64,000 bases of DNA from Fusarium oxysporum f. sp. lycopersici 4287 (GCF_000149955.1 NC_030988.1:2356029-2420028), one strand, 5' to 3'. Positions 10,740-22,626 are shown, counted from the first letter of the stretch. The notes: generated by a model not told the origin, from the sequence alone. Translations and numbers: made by a program.

Positions 10740-11560
10740 AGGGGTGCAGCACAGTCCCCGGACTCATGTCTGGCGGCTTCACTGCAGTGTTTGCATAGGA
10801 GGAGTCGATGACAGGTAAGTGACGGGTGGTAGTCTAAGCATACATTTCAGGATACATTCCACTGTCTTGGATAGTTGGTTTTCTTAATGAGCCTCGCTAG
10901 TCGGCTGCTAAAGAGATGCCAGTATTTCTTGACTGGCTCCAAGAAGGATATAAGTAAGGTCTTCATTACGGGGTTGTCAGGTTAGTGCCGCATGGGCCGT
11001 ATGTTGACGGTTTTTTGCCCTGTCTGGAGTTCTATTTCTTCGTCTGCGGCTGCATCGCTATTCACTTCATTGCCATAGAGGTCGGTCAGCTTGCAGGGGT
11101 AATCTGAGACTAGGTAGGTAAACCATTCCTGCCTATTCTCTATGGCGGCGGCCCCTAAGTCGGCTGCCCATTCAGTCTGTTTCTCCATGAGGTCTCTGGT
11201 GGTTATGTCGGCGGCAAGGACGGCCCCATCCGGACTTGACTTGGAAAGCTCGCGGGGTCTTGCGTGGATCCACTCAAAGTTTCCGGGGTATATTGGTCAG
11301 GATTGCATAGTCCTTATGGTCCCTGGGCGGAGATTCGGCGTCCAGCCGGATGAAGAGGCAGAGTTCCTCTTGGAGTAGGGCACCTGCAATCGGTTGTCCC
11401 TGGTGATGAGGGGGCTGTTGTTGTTGATGTTGTTGGGATTGTTGGGCAAGGGCGTTGTTTGCAGCCGAGGCGAGGCCGCGTCAGTAAGCGCCTGATTTCA
11501 GGAGACCAGGAAGCTATCGGCAAACTTTGGGCGAATTCCCGTTTGGGCCCCGTGGTGAAT
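10740..11560 (-). pseudogene. Tad-like LINE ORF1 (gag-like) relic
   Basis: Read on the minus strand, the segment 11188-10982 encodes TRDLMEKQTEWAADLGAAAI and LVSDYPCKLTDLYGNEVNSD. After a stop it continues as SFLEPVKKYWHLFSSRLARL and PRQWNV, then a Cys/His stretch (CLDYHPSLTC, CKHCSEAARHESGDC). The order, a Pro-Arg-Gln motif followed by a zinc-knuckle-like CxxC/H array, is that of fungal LINE ORF1 proteins. Stops and frameshifts are frequent and no endonuclease or RT follows, so this is a 5' fragment. Confidence 0.6.
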
Positions 11561-11916
11561 TATTTTGCTGCTTCTTTCAATTTAGCGTGGAAGGCCTAAA
11601 ATACCTTTAACTTGGTATTGTACTCCTCTATACGGTCCCGTGTGAGCTTATGGCCGCTTTAAAAATAGAGACTGGTTACTATACAGTAGTTGAGGTAGGG
11701 TCCGGGGAGGGGTCAGGATAGGCGATCTGGGCTCCTTCTGTAGCTGCAGCAGTAGAGAATGCATAGAGAGGCGAGAACGGCATAAATGCCATCCTCCTGT
11801 GGGAGGGCGGGACCCTAATAGGTCCATTTACGACAGCAGGGCTGTTTTGCAAGAGGGCAGTGCGAGCTCCTCGATTGAGATTGGCAGGAGAATGGATTCC
11901 CAGGTTAAAAAGGTCT

Positions 11917-11985
11917 TGTTAAGAAGATTCGTGTAATTGGAGCTACTTTCTTAACATCTGCATGCCAAGAAAGTAAGATGACAAA
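11917..11985 (+). repeat. Dispersed direct repeat, copy 1
   Basis: Centred on CTACTTTCTTAACATCTGCA and AAGTAAGATGACAAAGGAA; nearly the same ~70 bases recur in the same orientation at 48302-48373. No coding content. Probably a fragment of an unrecognised transposable element. Confidence 0.55.
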
Positions 11986-12613
11986 GGAAGGTTTTGATTG
12001 GCTTTGTATGCTCGGGCCACCGGGTTACTCACAAGCTGAGAGGGCGGGAGCGTGCCCAAAACTTAGGCTGCTCGTAAAATATGATATGACCATCAAACTA
12101 CGTGTTCTTTGGTCATGATTCTCTGCCCTCCAATCGAGCTCTTACAGCTTCCCAACTTCAGTCCTCGCTCACCATTCAATAAAATGCACCCCCCTTCGTG
12201 ACCCGGCCGCCATCGCCAGCCACGACTGCATCGAATCCGCCTCGCTCATTGGCAACCTTGAGAGCGCAAAGAAATTGCGAACAGTGGCTTCGGTGGTCAT
12301 TATATCAAAAAGTCAGCTGAACACTTGGCTAGCAGCATAGGTTGTGTCTTCGGCCGTTCAGGATTGTCAATCAAGGGTGCAGGCATTCAAGGGATGTTGT
12401 AGGTTCCGTTCCGTTATCACCCACGCCGCGCTGCGGAGCAGCGGCATATACCGGTCGATCACTCCATCAATCTTGAGTGCTTGTGTCATGTGTAAGGCCG
12501 AAGCCGCGGCTGCGAAGTATAAATCAGTCGATCCTGCGGGTGCATATTTTCTTTATTGAGCGACTCTCCCGAGTACAGTGACCTTTGATCAATCAGCCAT
12601 CGTGACTGTGACA
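11986..12613. other. Upstream region of the methyltransferase gene
   Basis: No gene is supported. A 71-codon frame at 12344-12559 lacks splice or motif support. The region probably holds the promoter and 5' leader of the methyltransferase starting at 12614. Confidence 0.4.
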
Positions 12614-13598
12614 ATGTCCATTTATGGGTGAGTCATGATGATCAGATCGATGCATCTTCTCCTAGGAGACTCCGCAACTGAACTAACGCCACGGCAGGAG
12701 GGCAACTTTCTCTGCTGCAGGGTACGCCGCAGCCAGGCCCACGTATCCTGCAAGTCTGTTTAAGACAATTCTGGGGTATTATCATCATGATGATCCTCAT
12801 GGTACGCTGCTGGACTTGGGTTCTGGCCATGGAATTGTTGCTAGGGAGCTGAGCCCCCGCTTTGCCAGGGCCATCGCCATTGACCCTAGTGCTGGTATGA
12901 TGCTGCAGGGAATGCAAGCCACTGCCCAATTCTCCAAGATCTCGTTCCGCCAGGCCAGCGCCGAGGACTTGTCTTTTCTACCCGCGCACTCGGTAGACAT
13001 GGCTGTAGCCGGCGAGTCAGCGCATTGGTTCGACTACTCCCGAGTCTGGCCAGAGTTATCCAGGGTAGTTAAGTCAGGCGGCTCACTGGCCTTTTGGGGG
13101 TACAAGGACAACATCATCATTGGACACCCGCAAGCCAACAAGATATTTGAGAGGTTCTGCTACGACGAAGGAGATGTGTCGCCCGGGCTGGAAGGGTTGA
13201 ACCAGTATTGGGAGCGTCCCGCGCGAGACATCCTCCGGGGCCTGTTGGCGGACGTCAAGCCCCCTGAGTCGGAGTGGGACAAGATCAAGCGAATCACCTA
13301 CAACGTTGACAAAGACACGACTGAGGTTGCAGACCCAGAGACGGCCTGGATGAGGAGCAAGATCAATCTTGGACAGTTTGAGGCTTATGTGCGGGCCTTC
13401 ACTGCGTACCGGGGCTGGATGGATGCGCACCCGGACAAGAAGAGCCGTGCCGAAGGTGGTGAGGGAGACATTGTGGACATCTTGTTTGACCAGATCCTGG
13501 AGGCAGAACCCGAGTGGAAGGCACAGGGTGACCACTGGAGAGATATCCAGGTTGAATCAGTCTGGGGCACGTACATTTTGCTGGCGAAGAGGAAGTGA
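12614..13598 (+). CDS. Class I SAM-dependent methyltransferase (trans-aconitate/CRG1-like)
   Basis: Two exons: a 14-nt first exon, 12614-12627 (MSIYG), and 12698-13598. The intron has a GTGAGT donor, an ACTAAC branch point at 12682-12687 and an acceptor after GGCAG. The product is 304 aa. The N-terminus RATFSAAGYAAARPTYP is typical of fungal methyltransferase-11 proteins. SAM-binding motif I is LDLGSGHG (43-50), motif II lies around AIDPSAGM, and the VDMAVAGESAHWFDYSRVWP stretch matches the post-motif region. C-terminal ending: VESVWGTYILLAKRK. Such enzymes methylate small acids or lipids in the cytosol; the substrate is unknown. The short first exon is easily missed, but the frame and the F-x-x-A-x-x-Y-x-x-x-R-P motif support it. 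Confidence 0.9.
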
Positions 13599-13901
13599 GG
13601 ACGAGAACCGTGAGGTGTTGATCAGGGCGGATATTCCGCCAAGACTTGATGGAAGTGATCGACAGCCACGCAACAGATATTTATGCAAATGCAATGAATG
13701 GCCTCTGAGCCCTTTTTTTTTTCGTTCCTTTTTTTCTTTATTTTTACACATAGAGATCAATCCTTTTGATGATAGCTTTGCATGTTTGCCCAAGTTACAA
13801 TAGTTTTACCTTCTCGATCGGCTAGCAGATGGTTGACAATATAATACTGACATCATGCACGATGACTGGGCCTAAAAGGGCGATCAACTTCTTCATTCAT
13901 T
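13599..13901. other. 3' region of the methyltransferase gene
   Basis: Contains a T-rich tract at 13711-13745 and no further coding sequence. Likely 3' UTR and intergenic DNA. Confidence 0.4.
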
Positions 13902-14492
13902 TTGTCACCCCGGCTGGGTTCGGTTGGGCGACCAGCCTGGGCGGGTGGCCTCACCAGACCACCAAATCTTCCGCGAGCAGTATGGAGGAATAAACGATAT
14001 GTTTTGGAAGAGTCTTTGTCCCGGAAAGGCTCGAAGGGCTGGAAGAGCTGGATCAAGCGCCACGGATTTTTTCTTATTGAGATCGACACTAACGATAGTC
14101 CTTTGAGTCCTTACTGGGCCTGTCGTTTGTGCGACGCGAAGGGCCAGCCCGAGTTCTTCGCCGCTGCTGCTACGAGTTCGGCAGCTGACCACCTCCGCAA
14201 GTATGTAAATGTGACGTCGCGAGCTTGAGCACCATTGACCAACGTAGGCCCCCCAGGATCCCCGGGAGCAGTCAAGGCGCTGATATAGACGCGTGACCGA
14301 TGAATCTGAACGGCCCAAGCGACCGGGCTTGCAGTACAGCGCCTTGCCGCGTGCTAGAGTCAAGATAATCCGAGAACTGAGCCTGGGACTTCTGATCAAC
14401 ACCAATGTTCCTTTTTCTTTCTTTAGCGATACATTCTTTCAGCAACTCGTCTGGCAACTTAACCCTCACCTATCTGACCAGATGCCATGGAG
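13902..14492 (+). pseudogene. hAT transposase N-terminal fragment
   Basis: The frame at 13902-14225 carries a BED-finger-like segment (WKSWIKRHGFFLIEID, YWACRLCDAKG, then AADHLRKY), as at the N-terminus of fungal hAT transposases. After an interruption, a second frame (VKIIRELSLGLLINTNVPFS, then TFFQQLVWQLNPHLSDQMPW) matches the region just before the hAT catalytic core. It stops exactly where the MITE at 14494 begins, and I see no continuation beyond the MITE. Confidence 0.65.
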
Positions 14493-14493
14493 C

Positions 14494-15062
14494 CAGGGTT
14501 GCAAACAAATAAATCAAATCCAAATCTTTTCAAATCAAATCAAGTTTATCCAAATCAAATCAAATCAAATGGGGACGTCCGATTTATTTGGATATTTAAA
14601 TTCATTTGGATAACATATTGACCAATCAGCACTCGTGCTAGACGGGCCAGTCGCCCCACCTTTGCGTTGAGATCCTGCCTATTTTGGTAACTAGGCCCCT
14701 ACCTCCCAATTTAACTGCCATAGTTTTTGGCTTTAATGCCGCCCATTGCAAGGTGAAGACTCAAGGAAATGGTCAAATATCCACGTCTGTCACGAGTGGC
14801 GATAGATCTCTTTTCAGCTCATTGCGACATCTCCCGAGGCAAAGCGAATATTCAGTCTCACAGGGCGGATGGTTCGAGCTCAGAGACCGACTCTAGGTGG
14901 ACATAGAAGCAGACCAATGCATCTCATCGTGGGAGAAAGGTGGGGCTATCTAAATCAAATGGATCCAAATGGATCCAAATCAAATCACATCGATCATTTT
15001 TGTATCCAAATCAAATCAAATTGAATGCTCGATTTGATTCGATTTATTTGTTTGCAACCCTG
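14494..15062. mobile_element. Non-autonomous hAT MITE (~569 bp)
   Basis: Perfect 22-bp terminal inverted repeats: CAGGGTTGCAAACAAATAAA begins at 14494 and its complement ends at 15062. Both ends carry clusters of AAATC/CAAAT subterminal repeats, typical of hAT elements. The ~300-bp centre is non-coding. A matching 8-bp target duplication is not visible (CATGGAGC left, GGCAATAC right), so the flanks have diverged or one side is deleted. It interrupts or borders the hAT transposase fragment. Confidence 0.8.
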
Positions 15063-15750
15063 GGCAATACCCCTGTTCTTTTCCTTGTGCGATCATCTTA
15101 GGCGGCATTTGCTTGTTGATCGAGAAGGCCTATCCAATAGATATATGCGAGCTGAGGGAAGTCTCAAAAGCGCGAATGATGAGGAGGATAATGTATGATA
15201 TAACACGTCCATATCTGCAGATAAACATGAAGCCGAGTCAGTCATCAGGTGGTAGCATTGATAAAGTAATGATCTGACGCATTCACAGTTCGTGCGTTGG
15301 TGCCGTACAGGCTGGCGTAATATAATCATATCATGGGAGATGTCGAAAATACGAACCTCTGGCTTACTCACATGAGGTTACTGAGATTAAACCCATCTAC
15401 ATTCAGCATTTTAGTGTAACTCAAAACCTCCAACTGTACTGCTCTTATGCCCAAATACCCGCTATAGACTTTATCGTCATATCATATCGTCGAATATACA
15501 CGCCATCATTACTCACTTCAAAGGGCGCTAGTAAGTCACACCAAGGGACTTTTACTTGAAAAGCTCACTTTTCTCGTAACATACTCCAAAATCGACATAC
15601 AAATTCATTATCCTATGTGGTCATATTAGAAACGCACTCAACCTAATTTGACATTTTCTACAAATTTCTCAATAAAAATCTCCTGTTTTCGCCTACCAGG
15701 CATTCCAAACGAATCAAATTTATACGACCTGTACACGGTGTGACCAAGAA
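15063..15750. other. No gene seen
   Basis: AT-rich intergenic DNA after the MITE; the open frames are short and without recognisable content. The last part probably serves as promoter for the His-rich gene at 15751. Confidence 0.4.
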
Positions 15751-16059
15751 ATGGCCGAAGCGACAGCACCAAATCCCACTAGCACCGAGACCATGGCTCA
15801 GACTGAGCCAAAAAGTCTCTCTCATCACATGCATGGCCCGGGGCATCACGATGGCCACAAGCATCACGATGGCCACAAGCATCATGGTAATGCCGGCAGT
15901 CATAAGCATCATGAACAAGGCGCAGACAAACATGAGAATTGTTCTGAGCAGGACAAAAACCACCGTCTGCAGCATCAAAAGAGCGAGGAAATGGACCCTA
16001 ATGACCCCTCCCATTGTTGTAAACATGAACAGGAGAGAAGTGGAAAACGGACTGAGTGA
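15751..16059 (+). CDS. Histidine-rich small protein (102 aa), possible metal binder
   Basis: A single-exon frame from ATG at 15751, immediately preceded by CAAGAA. Residues 25-55 contain repeated HDGHKHH units, encoded by a tandem CATCACGATGGCCACAAG repeat, then HKHHEQGADKHENC and a C-terminal CCKHE. There is no signal peptide or membrane segment. His/Cys-rich cytosolic proteins often bind Ni, Zn, Cu or Co; that role is inferred from composition only. The tandem unit suggests recent slippage growth. A start seven codons downstream is equally possible. It could also be a chance frame in low-complexity DNA. Confidence 0.45.
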   Translation: MAEATAPNPTSTETMAQTEPKSLSHHMHGPGHHDGHKHHDGHKHHGNAGSHKHHEQGADKHENCSEQDKNHRLQHQKSEEMDPNDPSHCCKHEQERSGKRTE

Positions 16060-16387
16060 CAGCTAGGGTTACGAGAGTCTTGACTAGATAATAGGGAGCT
16101 AGGGCGGGTGTAAATGTGGGATGGGGTTTTGGTGCGAGTAAATTTCGTAGTATTTTTCTTCCCATGTATCTTCCTTCGTATATCTGGAGATGATGCAAAT
16201 ACAAATGGTACATAGTTGCTACCTAATTTATCAGCCCACAATGACGCAACAGTCGCAGTGGGCTTTAGGCGTGGCGTTCAAAGGTTACATTCAATCTAAT
16301 GACATCACTACTAAATTTAAACACAGACTCTCCGTTTGGCGCACTTCTTGCCTCGTTTGCTTCTATCGTCTCCATCGTTGCTGCAAT

Positions 16388-19280
16388 ATGGTCTTCAGTT
16401 TGACAGAATCCAACGGTCTCGGCAATATTACTATTAAAGATGCCGACTCCCAAAACATCACGTCAGGCAATGTCCAAGCCGACGGTCGCGTAAAGGTCCA
16501 GTTTCATCAGCATGCTCAGTCTGTTGTCTCCTGGTTCAAGGGTTGCCAGAGTCGTGCAGTCCCTACAGAGCCCTTCAAGAAAAGGAGTTGTAACACTGTT
16601 AGTCTCAACTCCCAACAACTAGTCACTACTCCGCGTCTCAACATCGCTATCCATATCATTGGGTCTCGTGGCGATGTGCAGCCCTTCATCCCCGTCGCTC
16701 AGGCCCTCTCACGACCTCCTTACAGCCATCGCGTGCGTATTTGCACTCATCCCGTCTTTAAGCATTTTATCGAGTCGCAGGGCATCGAATTTTTCAGTAT
16801 TGGCGGTGACCCTGAGGCTTTAATGGCTTACATGGTTAAGAACCCGGGTTTGCTGCCCTCTCGCAAAAGCGTCAAAGCAGGTGAAATTAAGAAAAGGCGT
16901 GAGGAGATGTGGGAGATTCTGATTGGTGCTTGGAGGAGCTGCATTGAAGCTGGTGATGGAATGGGAGATCGTGTAATGGCTGCAAACGTTCGAGAGACCA
17001 AGGATCTTTTTATCGCCGATGCTATTATTGCTAATCCGCCATCGATGGCCCATATCCACTGCGCCGAGAAGTTGGGTATCCCGTTGCATATGGTGTTTAC
17101 TATGCCTTGGTCACCGACTGAGAGGTTTTCTCATCCATTGGCCTCCATGACATACCGTGGTAGTACTGATGGCGCTGTCGCCAATTACCTTTCCTATATA
17201 GTCATGGAGCTGCTTACATGGCAAGGGTTCGTATCTGTTGGCACATTTCCAATTCTGATTCTAACCAGCGACATAATACAGACTCGGTGATCTAATAAAC
17301 AGGTTTCGTACCCGAATCTTATGCCTCGATTCTATCAGTCCACTATGGGGATACCAGCTTCTCACCAGGCTTCGCGTACCGTATAGTTACCTCTGGTCTC
17401 AGTCTTTAATTCCGAAGCCATCTGATTGGGGGTCTCATATTAACATCACCGGCTTCTCATTTTTATCCTTAGCTAATCATTATATGCCTACACCGGACCT
17501 GGTTGGCTTCTTGGAGAAAGGGCCGCCTCCTATCTATATCGGATTTGGGTCAATCGTCATTGAAGACCCACCAGCCCTTACGCAATTAATCTTCGATGCC
17601 GTCAAACTGGCTGGTGTCCGGGCCATCATTTCTAGAGGCTGGGGCGGCATTGGGAGAGGAGATATCCCCGAAACCATTTGTCTTATTGGCGATTGTCCCC
17701 ATGATTGGCTCTTCCAACGCGTCTCTGCCGTTGTCCATCACGGGGGAGCCGGGACAACAGCCGCGGGCATTGCAGCTGGACGTCCAACTGTCATCGTTCC
17801 CTTCTTCGGTGACCAGCCCTTTTGGGGCCAGATGATTGCACAAGCAGGGGCTGGCCCAACACCCATACCCTTCAAAGAATTGACGGCTGAGATCTTGGCA
17901 AGCAGCATCATCTTTTCTCTCAAGACCGAGGTCCAAGAGGCAGTACAAAAGATGGCGGAGCGCATAGGTGCTGAAGATGGGGCTTGTGGTACAGCCGTAG
18001 ATTTCCAGGAGAGGCTCGATATAGACCACCTTCGATGCGATATCTGTCCCGATAGGCTTGCCGTCTGGAGACACAAAACAACGGGAACCCACCTGAGTGG
18101 ATTTGCGGCAGCTTGCCTCGTTGATAAGGGTTTGTTGGACCCTCGAGACTTCAAGCTCCTTAAGCATAAGCATTGGTATGTTGATGAAGGTGCAGAGCAT
18201 CCTATTGTTGGTGCTGTGGCTGCGGCTTCGAATTTTGTTATCACCTTGGGTACAGCAGCCAGCGACTTCTCCCAACGATTAAAAAACAGGCCTAGGTGGT
18301 CAAGTCGCGACAATAAGGCAATACTCCCACAAATGTCCTGGTATAATACCAACAGAGACATACATCAACCGACGCTAACCGTAAATCACAATGAGGACCA
18401 CGATGTTTCATCTACAGCTAGGGAAGCACACCAAGGGCCTCCACCAAACACAAATGGCAACGGAATGACCATCGCTGAGCTAACAAATCCCACTCATAAC
18501 GGCATCCTCAAAGACAGCATCCGGCTCGCACCGACCGAGTTAGAAAACTTCGCCCACAAAATGGCCACCAAATCCCTACTTACTGGCGAAATCCCTACTC
18601 CGGAGACCAAACGGGTGCCGACTCTGCACGAACGGCGAAAGGCCACTTGGAAAGCCCAAGAACAAGGCCCTCGCGGCCACATGTTCTATATTATGCACAT
18701 TACGGGACGGTTCGCGGCTGACGTGGCCAAGGCAGGCCTTAAGGTTCCCGTGGCTCTGGTTTACAACGTAGCTAATGGGTTTCACAATTATCCTTCGTAT
18801 ACTAGCAATGCTGTTGAGGTAAGGCAACGGAATGAGATTACCGGTTTGGGCAGCGGTGCGTGTACGGCGGGAAGGGAGTTCGTTTTGGGTTTGTGGGACG
18901 CCTTTAGTGGAGTCGTAATCAAGCCTTATCAGGGGGCTAAAGCTGAAGCCGGAAAAGGATTTGGTAAGGGTATGTGGAATGGGACGTTGGGGTTTGTATA
19001 CAACTTGGGTGCTGGTAAGTATTCTATTCATATACCCCTACTTCGGAAACAAATATCCTTCCTATACAAGGACCAGAGGTTGATATCACTAGCAATATTC
19101 GGCCTGTTAGGTTATACCCTCAAAGGCATCGAAAAAGAGTTTTCCAAGCATCATCTTACTAGCTTAAAGGCTGAAATTTTGTTGATTAGGCTGAGACAAG
19201 GGATTGACGACTTTAGTCAGGCAACTCCCGAGGGGAAAGAGATGGTCGTGGAGCGTTGGAGGTGTTTGCAGTCGCAATAA
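16388..19280 (+). CDS. Sterol 3-beta-glucosyltransferase (UDP-sugar, GT1/UGT80-like)
   Basis: Three exons: 16388-17226, 17282-19014 and 19093-19280, giving 919 aa. Intron 1 (55 nt) joins TWQ-G to LGDLINRFRTRI; its TACAG acceptor and a CTAAC branch are present. Intron 2 (78 nt, in frame) runs from GTAAGT to CACTAG and joins YNLGAA to IFGLLGYTLKGI. Residues 84-100 (LNIAIHIIGSRGDVQPF) start the N-terminal glycosyltransferase-28 domain. The donor-binding signature VVHHGGAGTTAAGIAAGRP lies near residue 432, with GDQPFWG after it. The C-terminal extension after about residue 480 is usual for fungal sterol-glucosyltransferase relatives. These enzymes transfer glucose from UDP-glucose to ergosterol or other hydrophobic acceptors at membranes. 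There is no PH/GRAM region as in Atg26, so an autophagy role is not implied. I chose Met 16388 because upstream residues look non-coding. Confidence 0.9.
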
Positions 19281-20602
19281 GCAGATAGCACTCATAGGTT
19301 TAATAAAGAGAGGGTGTCTTTTTTAAAGCAAGCATTATCTCCTACTACCATGGTCTGATTAAAAACCCTCGTGGGCGATCATTACGTATCGATGCTTTTT
19401 GCTGTCTGTGGTCTTGAGATCGTACTACTGTAGGATGAATGGGTGTTGCAAACCTGAGAATAACTGAGGCTTGTCTTCGCTTAAACTTTGGCGTCATCTT
19501 ACTGGCATTAAAGAAGAAGGTTACTATGGGAATACTTACATGATGAGCTATGGGCACTAAGCAGATGGGCCCAGATAAAAGACATGTTCTCTTAGGACCT
19601 TGCATACAAATAAACAGAGTGTTTGGTAGCGTGCGTATCATTTTCGCAGATTACCGTAGTAAATAACTAAATCCTGTCATGTTACGACTCACATCATATC
19701 ACGTAGGTCAATTTGTTAGGCTTACCCCTGGTTTCCCAGTAATTATTACTCTGCATACAGTGTATTCTGTATAACAGTATCGCAATATGTGTCAAAATGA
19801 GTCGTGTAACGATTTGTGATGAAAATGGTGTTTGCTTAATGATATGACGAAAAAGCAGACGACAGAATCATTAAGGTTAAGCTATGATTCATCGCCCTTT
19901 CGTGCGATAGTCTATGATGCGCCCGCTTCGATAAGATGACGTGTTCAGACGACAGAGGACTGATTTGGATCATATCACCCCATCGGCAAGCCCCGTTGCC
20001 TGCCAGAGACTCTAGATAGTTGCTTAATCCATAGAGTATTGGAGTTGAGAATGGCCGCCAGATACGTTTACGTGGACGAAACAGGACCTAACTATGAGGA
20101 ACCCAGTCAATGAGTGAATCTGCTAGTTTTACCAGCATGGCATGTTTGCACTTCGGCGGTCTAGGTCAAGGGGACATGGAAGAGCCTCAGGTAAGGGCCA
20201 GGGATAGTCCTAGTCGAGCAATTCGAAGCGCCTTAGGCCGCCGCGAGGAAATGTCATCTTGGTCGCCGAAATGATCTGACCAGCTAGCTGCACTCCAATC
20301 ACATGCGCCCTTAATTTTTTTAATGATACTCAAAAGCCATGATCTGACTAGTATCACAATTATGAGGGGCATTGACAGGATATGTAGATTTTGGGGCGCC
20401 GTTGACGTGTTTAGTAACTGATGCCAAGCTGGCCGCAAGGCGACGTCTCTCTCGCACTCGCAGGCATGTAACTTTATAACTCGGCCTTTCTCGTTCTTGG
20501 TAACTTTAATAGATACACTATTTAATCAATAACCATTCATAAAAGATATTGTCCCTTTGCTTATATCTCCGCCGACGGCTTGGGTCATGCAAATCGGTGA
20601 CA
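19281..20602. other. Intergenic region between glucosyltransferase and ABCG genes
   Basis: About 1.3 kb with no supported gene. It should contain the glucosyltransferase terminator and the ABCG promoter. Short frames on the minus strand (19345-19641, 20187-20438) show no motif. Confidence 0.45.
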
Positions 20603-22626
20603 ATGAGTACTCAATCTAGACAACATGGATCAAACGAGCATGCAGTCGAGGATCTTGAGATGTGTGTGATCCCAACTCGTCACCTAGCCAACGATGTTGT
20701 CGAAAGTTTCGCCTGGAGCAACCTTGAAGTCCTCGTCAAAGACCGGAAAACCAAACAGCCACTTTCCATCTTATCCAAAGCGTCAGGAATTATCAACGCA
20801 TCTGAAATGCTTGCTATCATGGGCCCGAGTGGATCCGGTAAGACCACGTTGCTTAACGCTCTTGCTCGTCGAGTCGCTGCTGCTGGAGCGACTACAACAG
20901 GCGATATACTTGGCAATGGACAGAAGATGGAACTCGAGATGACCCGTAATCTCTCTACATACGTAGAGCAGGAGGATGCACTGATAGGCAGTCTGACGGT
21001 ACGAGAAACGATGATCTTTGCGGCCAGGCTTGCGCTTCCTAGGTACGACTTGCCGCCCTCGAAGCGATTGTTTTTTTTTTTTTTTTTAACCTAGTGATAG
21101 CAACGTAACTAGGAAGGAAGCTTTCCGCCGTGTGGATGACCTTATCTCCAGCTTTGGCCTGCAGTCACAGGCCCACACTATTGTCGGCACACCTATTAAG
21201 AAGGGTCTGAGTGGAGGCCAGAAGAAACGGCTTGGTGTCGCTAGCCGGCTCGTTGCCAATCCTAAAATTCTGTTCCTTGATGAGCCAACCAGTGGACTAG
21301 ACTCAGCTCTCAGTCTCGAAGTCATCACTTATATTAAAGAGATTGGCAGGCGGAATAAGGTGGGTATTCTCCTTCTTGGAAAGTCGACATTTTGGTTAAA
21401 TGCGGGCTAATGTGTGCCAGCTCCTTATAATAGCTTCCATTCATCAACCCTCTTCGGCGACATTTCATCAATTCGACAAGCTCTGCCTCCTCTCGGGAGG
21501 GAAAACCTGCTACTTTGGTCTAGTCTGCGAAGCACCTATCTACTTCGCCAGGGCTGGTTACTATATGCCCCGTGAGACTAATGCTGCCGAGTTCTATCTT
21601 GACCTAATTAATACCGACTTGGATAAGAACGGCGAAGTTCGCCGCCGCACAGAAGATATTACTCAAAAATGGGCAGTGTCAACCCAGCGCGCGGATCTTG
21701 ATGCTGCTATCGTGAGCGCGAGATATGCTTCCTCTGTCGATTTGTCAAGACATAAAATTCTAAAACCAAGCCCTTGGTTAATTCCTCTGATCTTGCTTCA
21801 CCGCTCTTGGATCAAATCGCACCGCGACGTTGTCGTATATGGTATCCGCATTGTCATGTATCTGGGCCTGGCAATCCTCATGGGGACCGTGTTCCTGAGA
21901 CTGAAGACGGACCAAAAATACATCCAGGCATTCATAAATGCCATTTTCTTCGGCGGCGCCTTCATGTCGTTTATGGCGATTGCTTATGTTCCCGCCTTCC
22001 TAGAGGATTTGCACACTTTTTACCAGGAGCGTGCAAATGGCCTCGTTGGTCCACCTTCGTTTATGGTATCAAATTTCATCATTGGACTTCCATTCCTCTT
22101 CCTTATTACTCTCGTCTTCTCGATAGTGGAATATTGGCTATCTAACTTTCGCCCAAATGCCAGCGCGTTCTTTATGTGGGTTATGTGGTTATTCCTTGAT
22201 CTCCTGGCAGCGGAGTCACTCGTTGTGTTGGTTTCATGTCTTTTTCCAGTTTTCGTTGTGGCATTGGCGATCACAGCCTTCGCAAATGGGCTTTGGATGT
22301 GCGTTGATGGATTCCTTGTACCAATGAGTATCCTCAATCCGTTTTGGAAGTATGTATTCCATTATATTGACTTCCAGGCATATGTATTTCAGGGTATGAT
22401 GGTTAATGAGTTCGAATCCCGAGAGTACGCCTGCGCAAAGACGCCCCAAGGCTATCAGTGTATGTATTATAGTGACTTGAATTCGGCGGGGAAAATCCGT
22501 GGCACGGCGGTTTTGGATAATTTTAGTATTTCTATGGGGCTGGAGGGGACCTGGGTTGGAATTCTCATTGGTATTATCGCAGGATATAGGCTCTTGGCTT
22601 ATCTAGTCCTGATTTGGCGGAAATAA
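20603..22626 (+). CDS. ABCG half-transporter (White-type)
   Basis: Three exons: 20603-21042, 21095-21359 and 21421-22626, total 1911 nt, 636 aa. Intron 1 contains a 17-base T tract before its CCTAG acceptor; intron 2 is 61 nt. One nucleotide-binding domain precedes one membrane domain, the ABCG order: Walker [10 protein letters not shown] (74-82), signature LSGGQKKR (about 185-192), Walker [13 protein letters not shown] (about 206-217) and H-loop SIHQPS at the start of exon 3. The C-terminal half carries about six hydrophobic helices ([40 protein letters not shown]). It must dimerise to work. Likely substrates are lipids, sterols or toxic small molecules; none can be specified. An upstream in-frame ATG-like start at 20549 is possible, but 20603 has the better context. 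Confidence 0.92.

Noticed and set aside
12344..12559. 71-codon frame upstream of the methyltransferase
   Set aside because: No splice connection to the downstream gene and no recognisable motif; the methyltransferase start at 12614 is well defined.
13905..14405. 166-codon minus-strand frame opposite the hAT fragment
   Set aside because: Shadow of the plus-strand BED-finger frame, which has recognisable hAT sequence.
14486..15070. 8-bp target duplication of the hAT MITE
   Set aside because: CATGGAGC and GGCAATAC do not match, also after shifting the boundary by one base.
15740..16066. Second plus-strand frame over the His-rich gene (Met/Thr-rich)
   Set aside because: A shadow frame created by the repeated CAT/GGCCACAAG unit; the His-rich frame has the better start and composition.
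19015..19070. Shorter intron in the sterol glucosyltransferase using the ACAAG acceptor at 19070
   Set aside because: It shifts the frame and ends in an early stop; the CACTAG acceptor at 19092 keeps the frame and restores the expected C-terminus.
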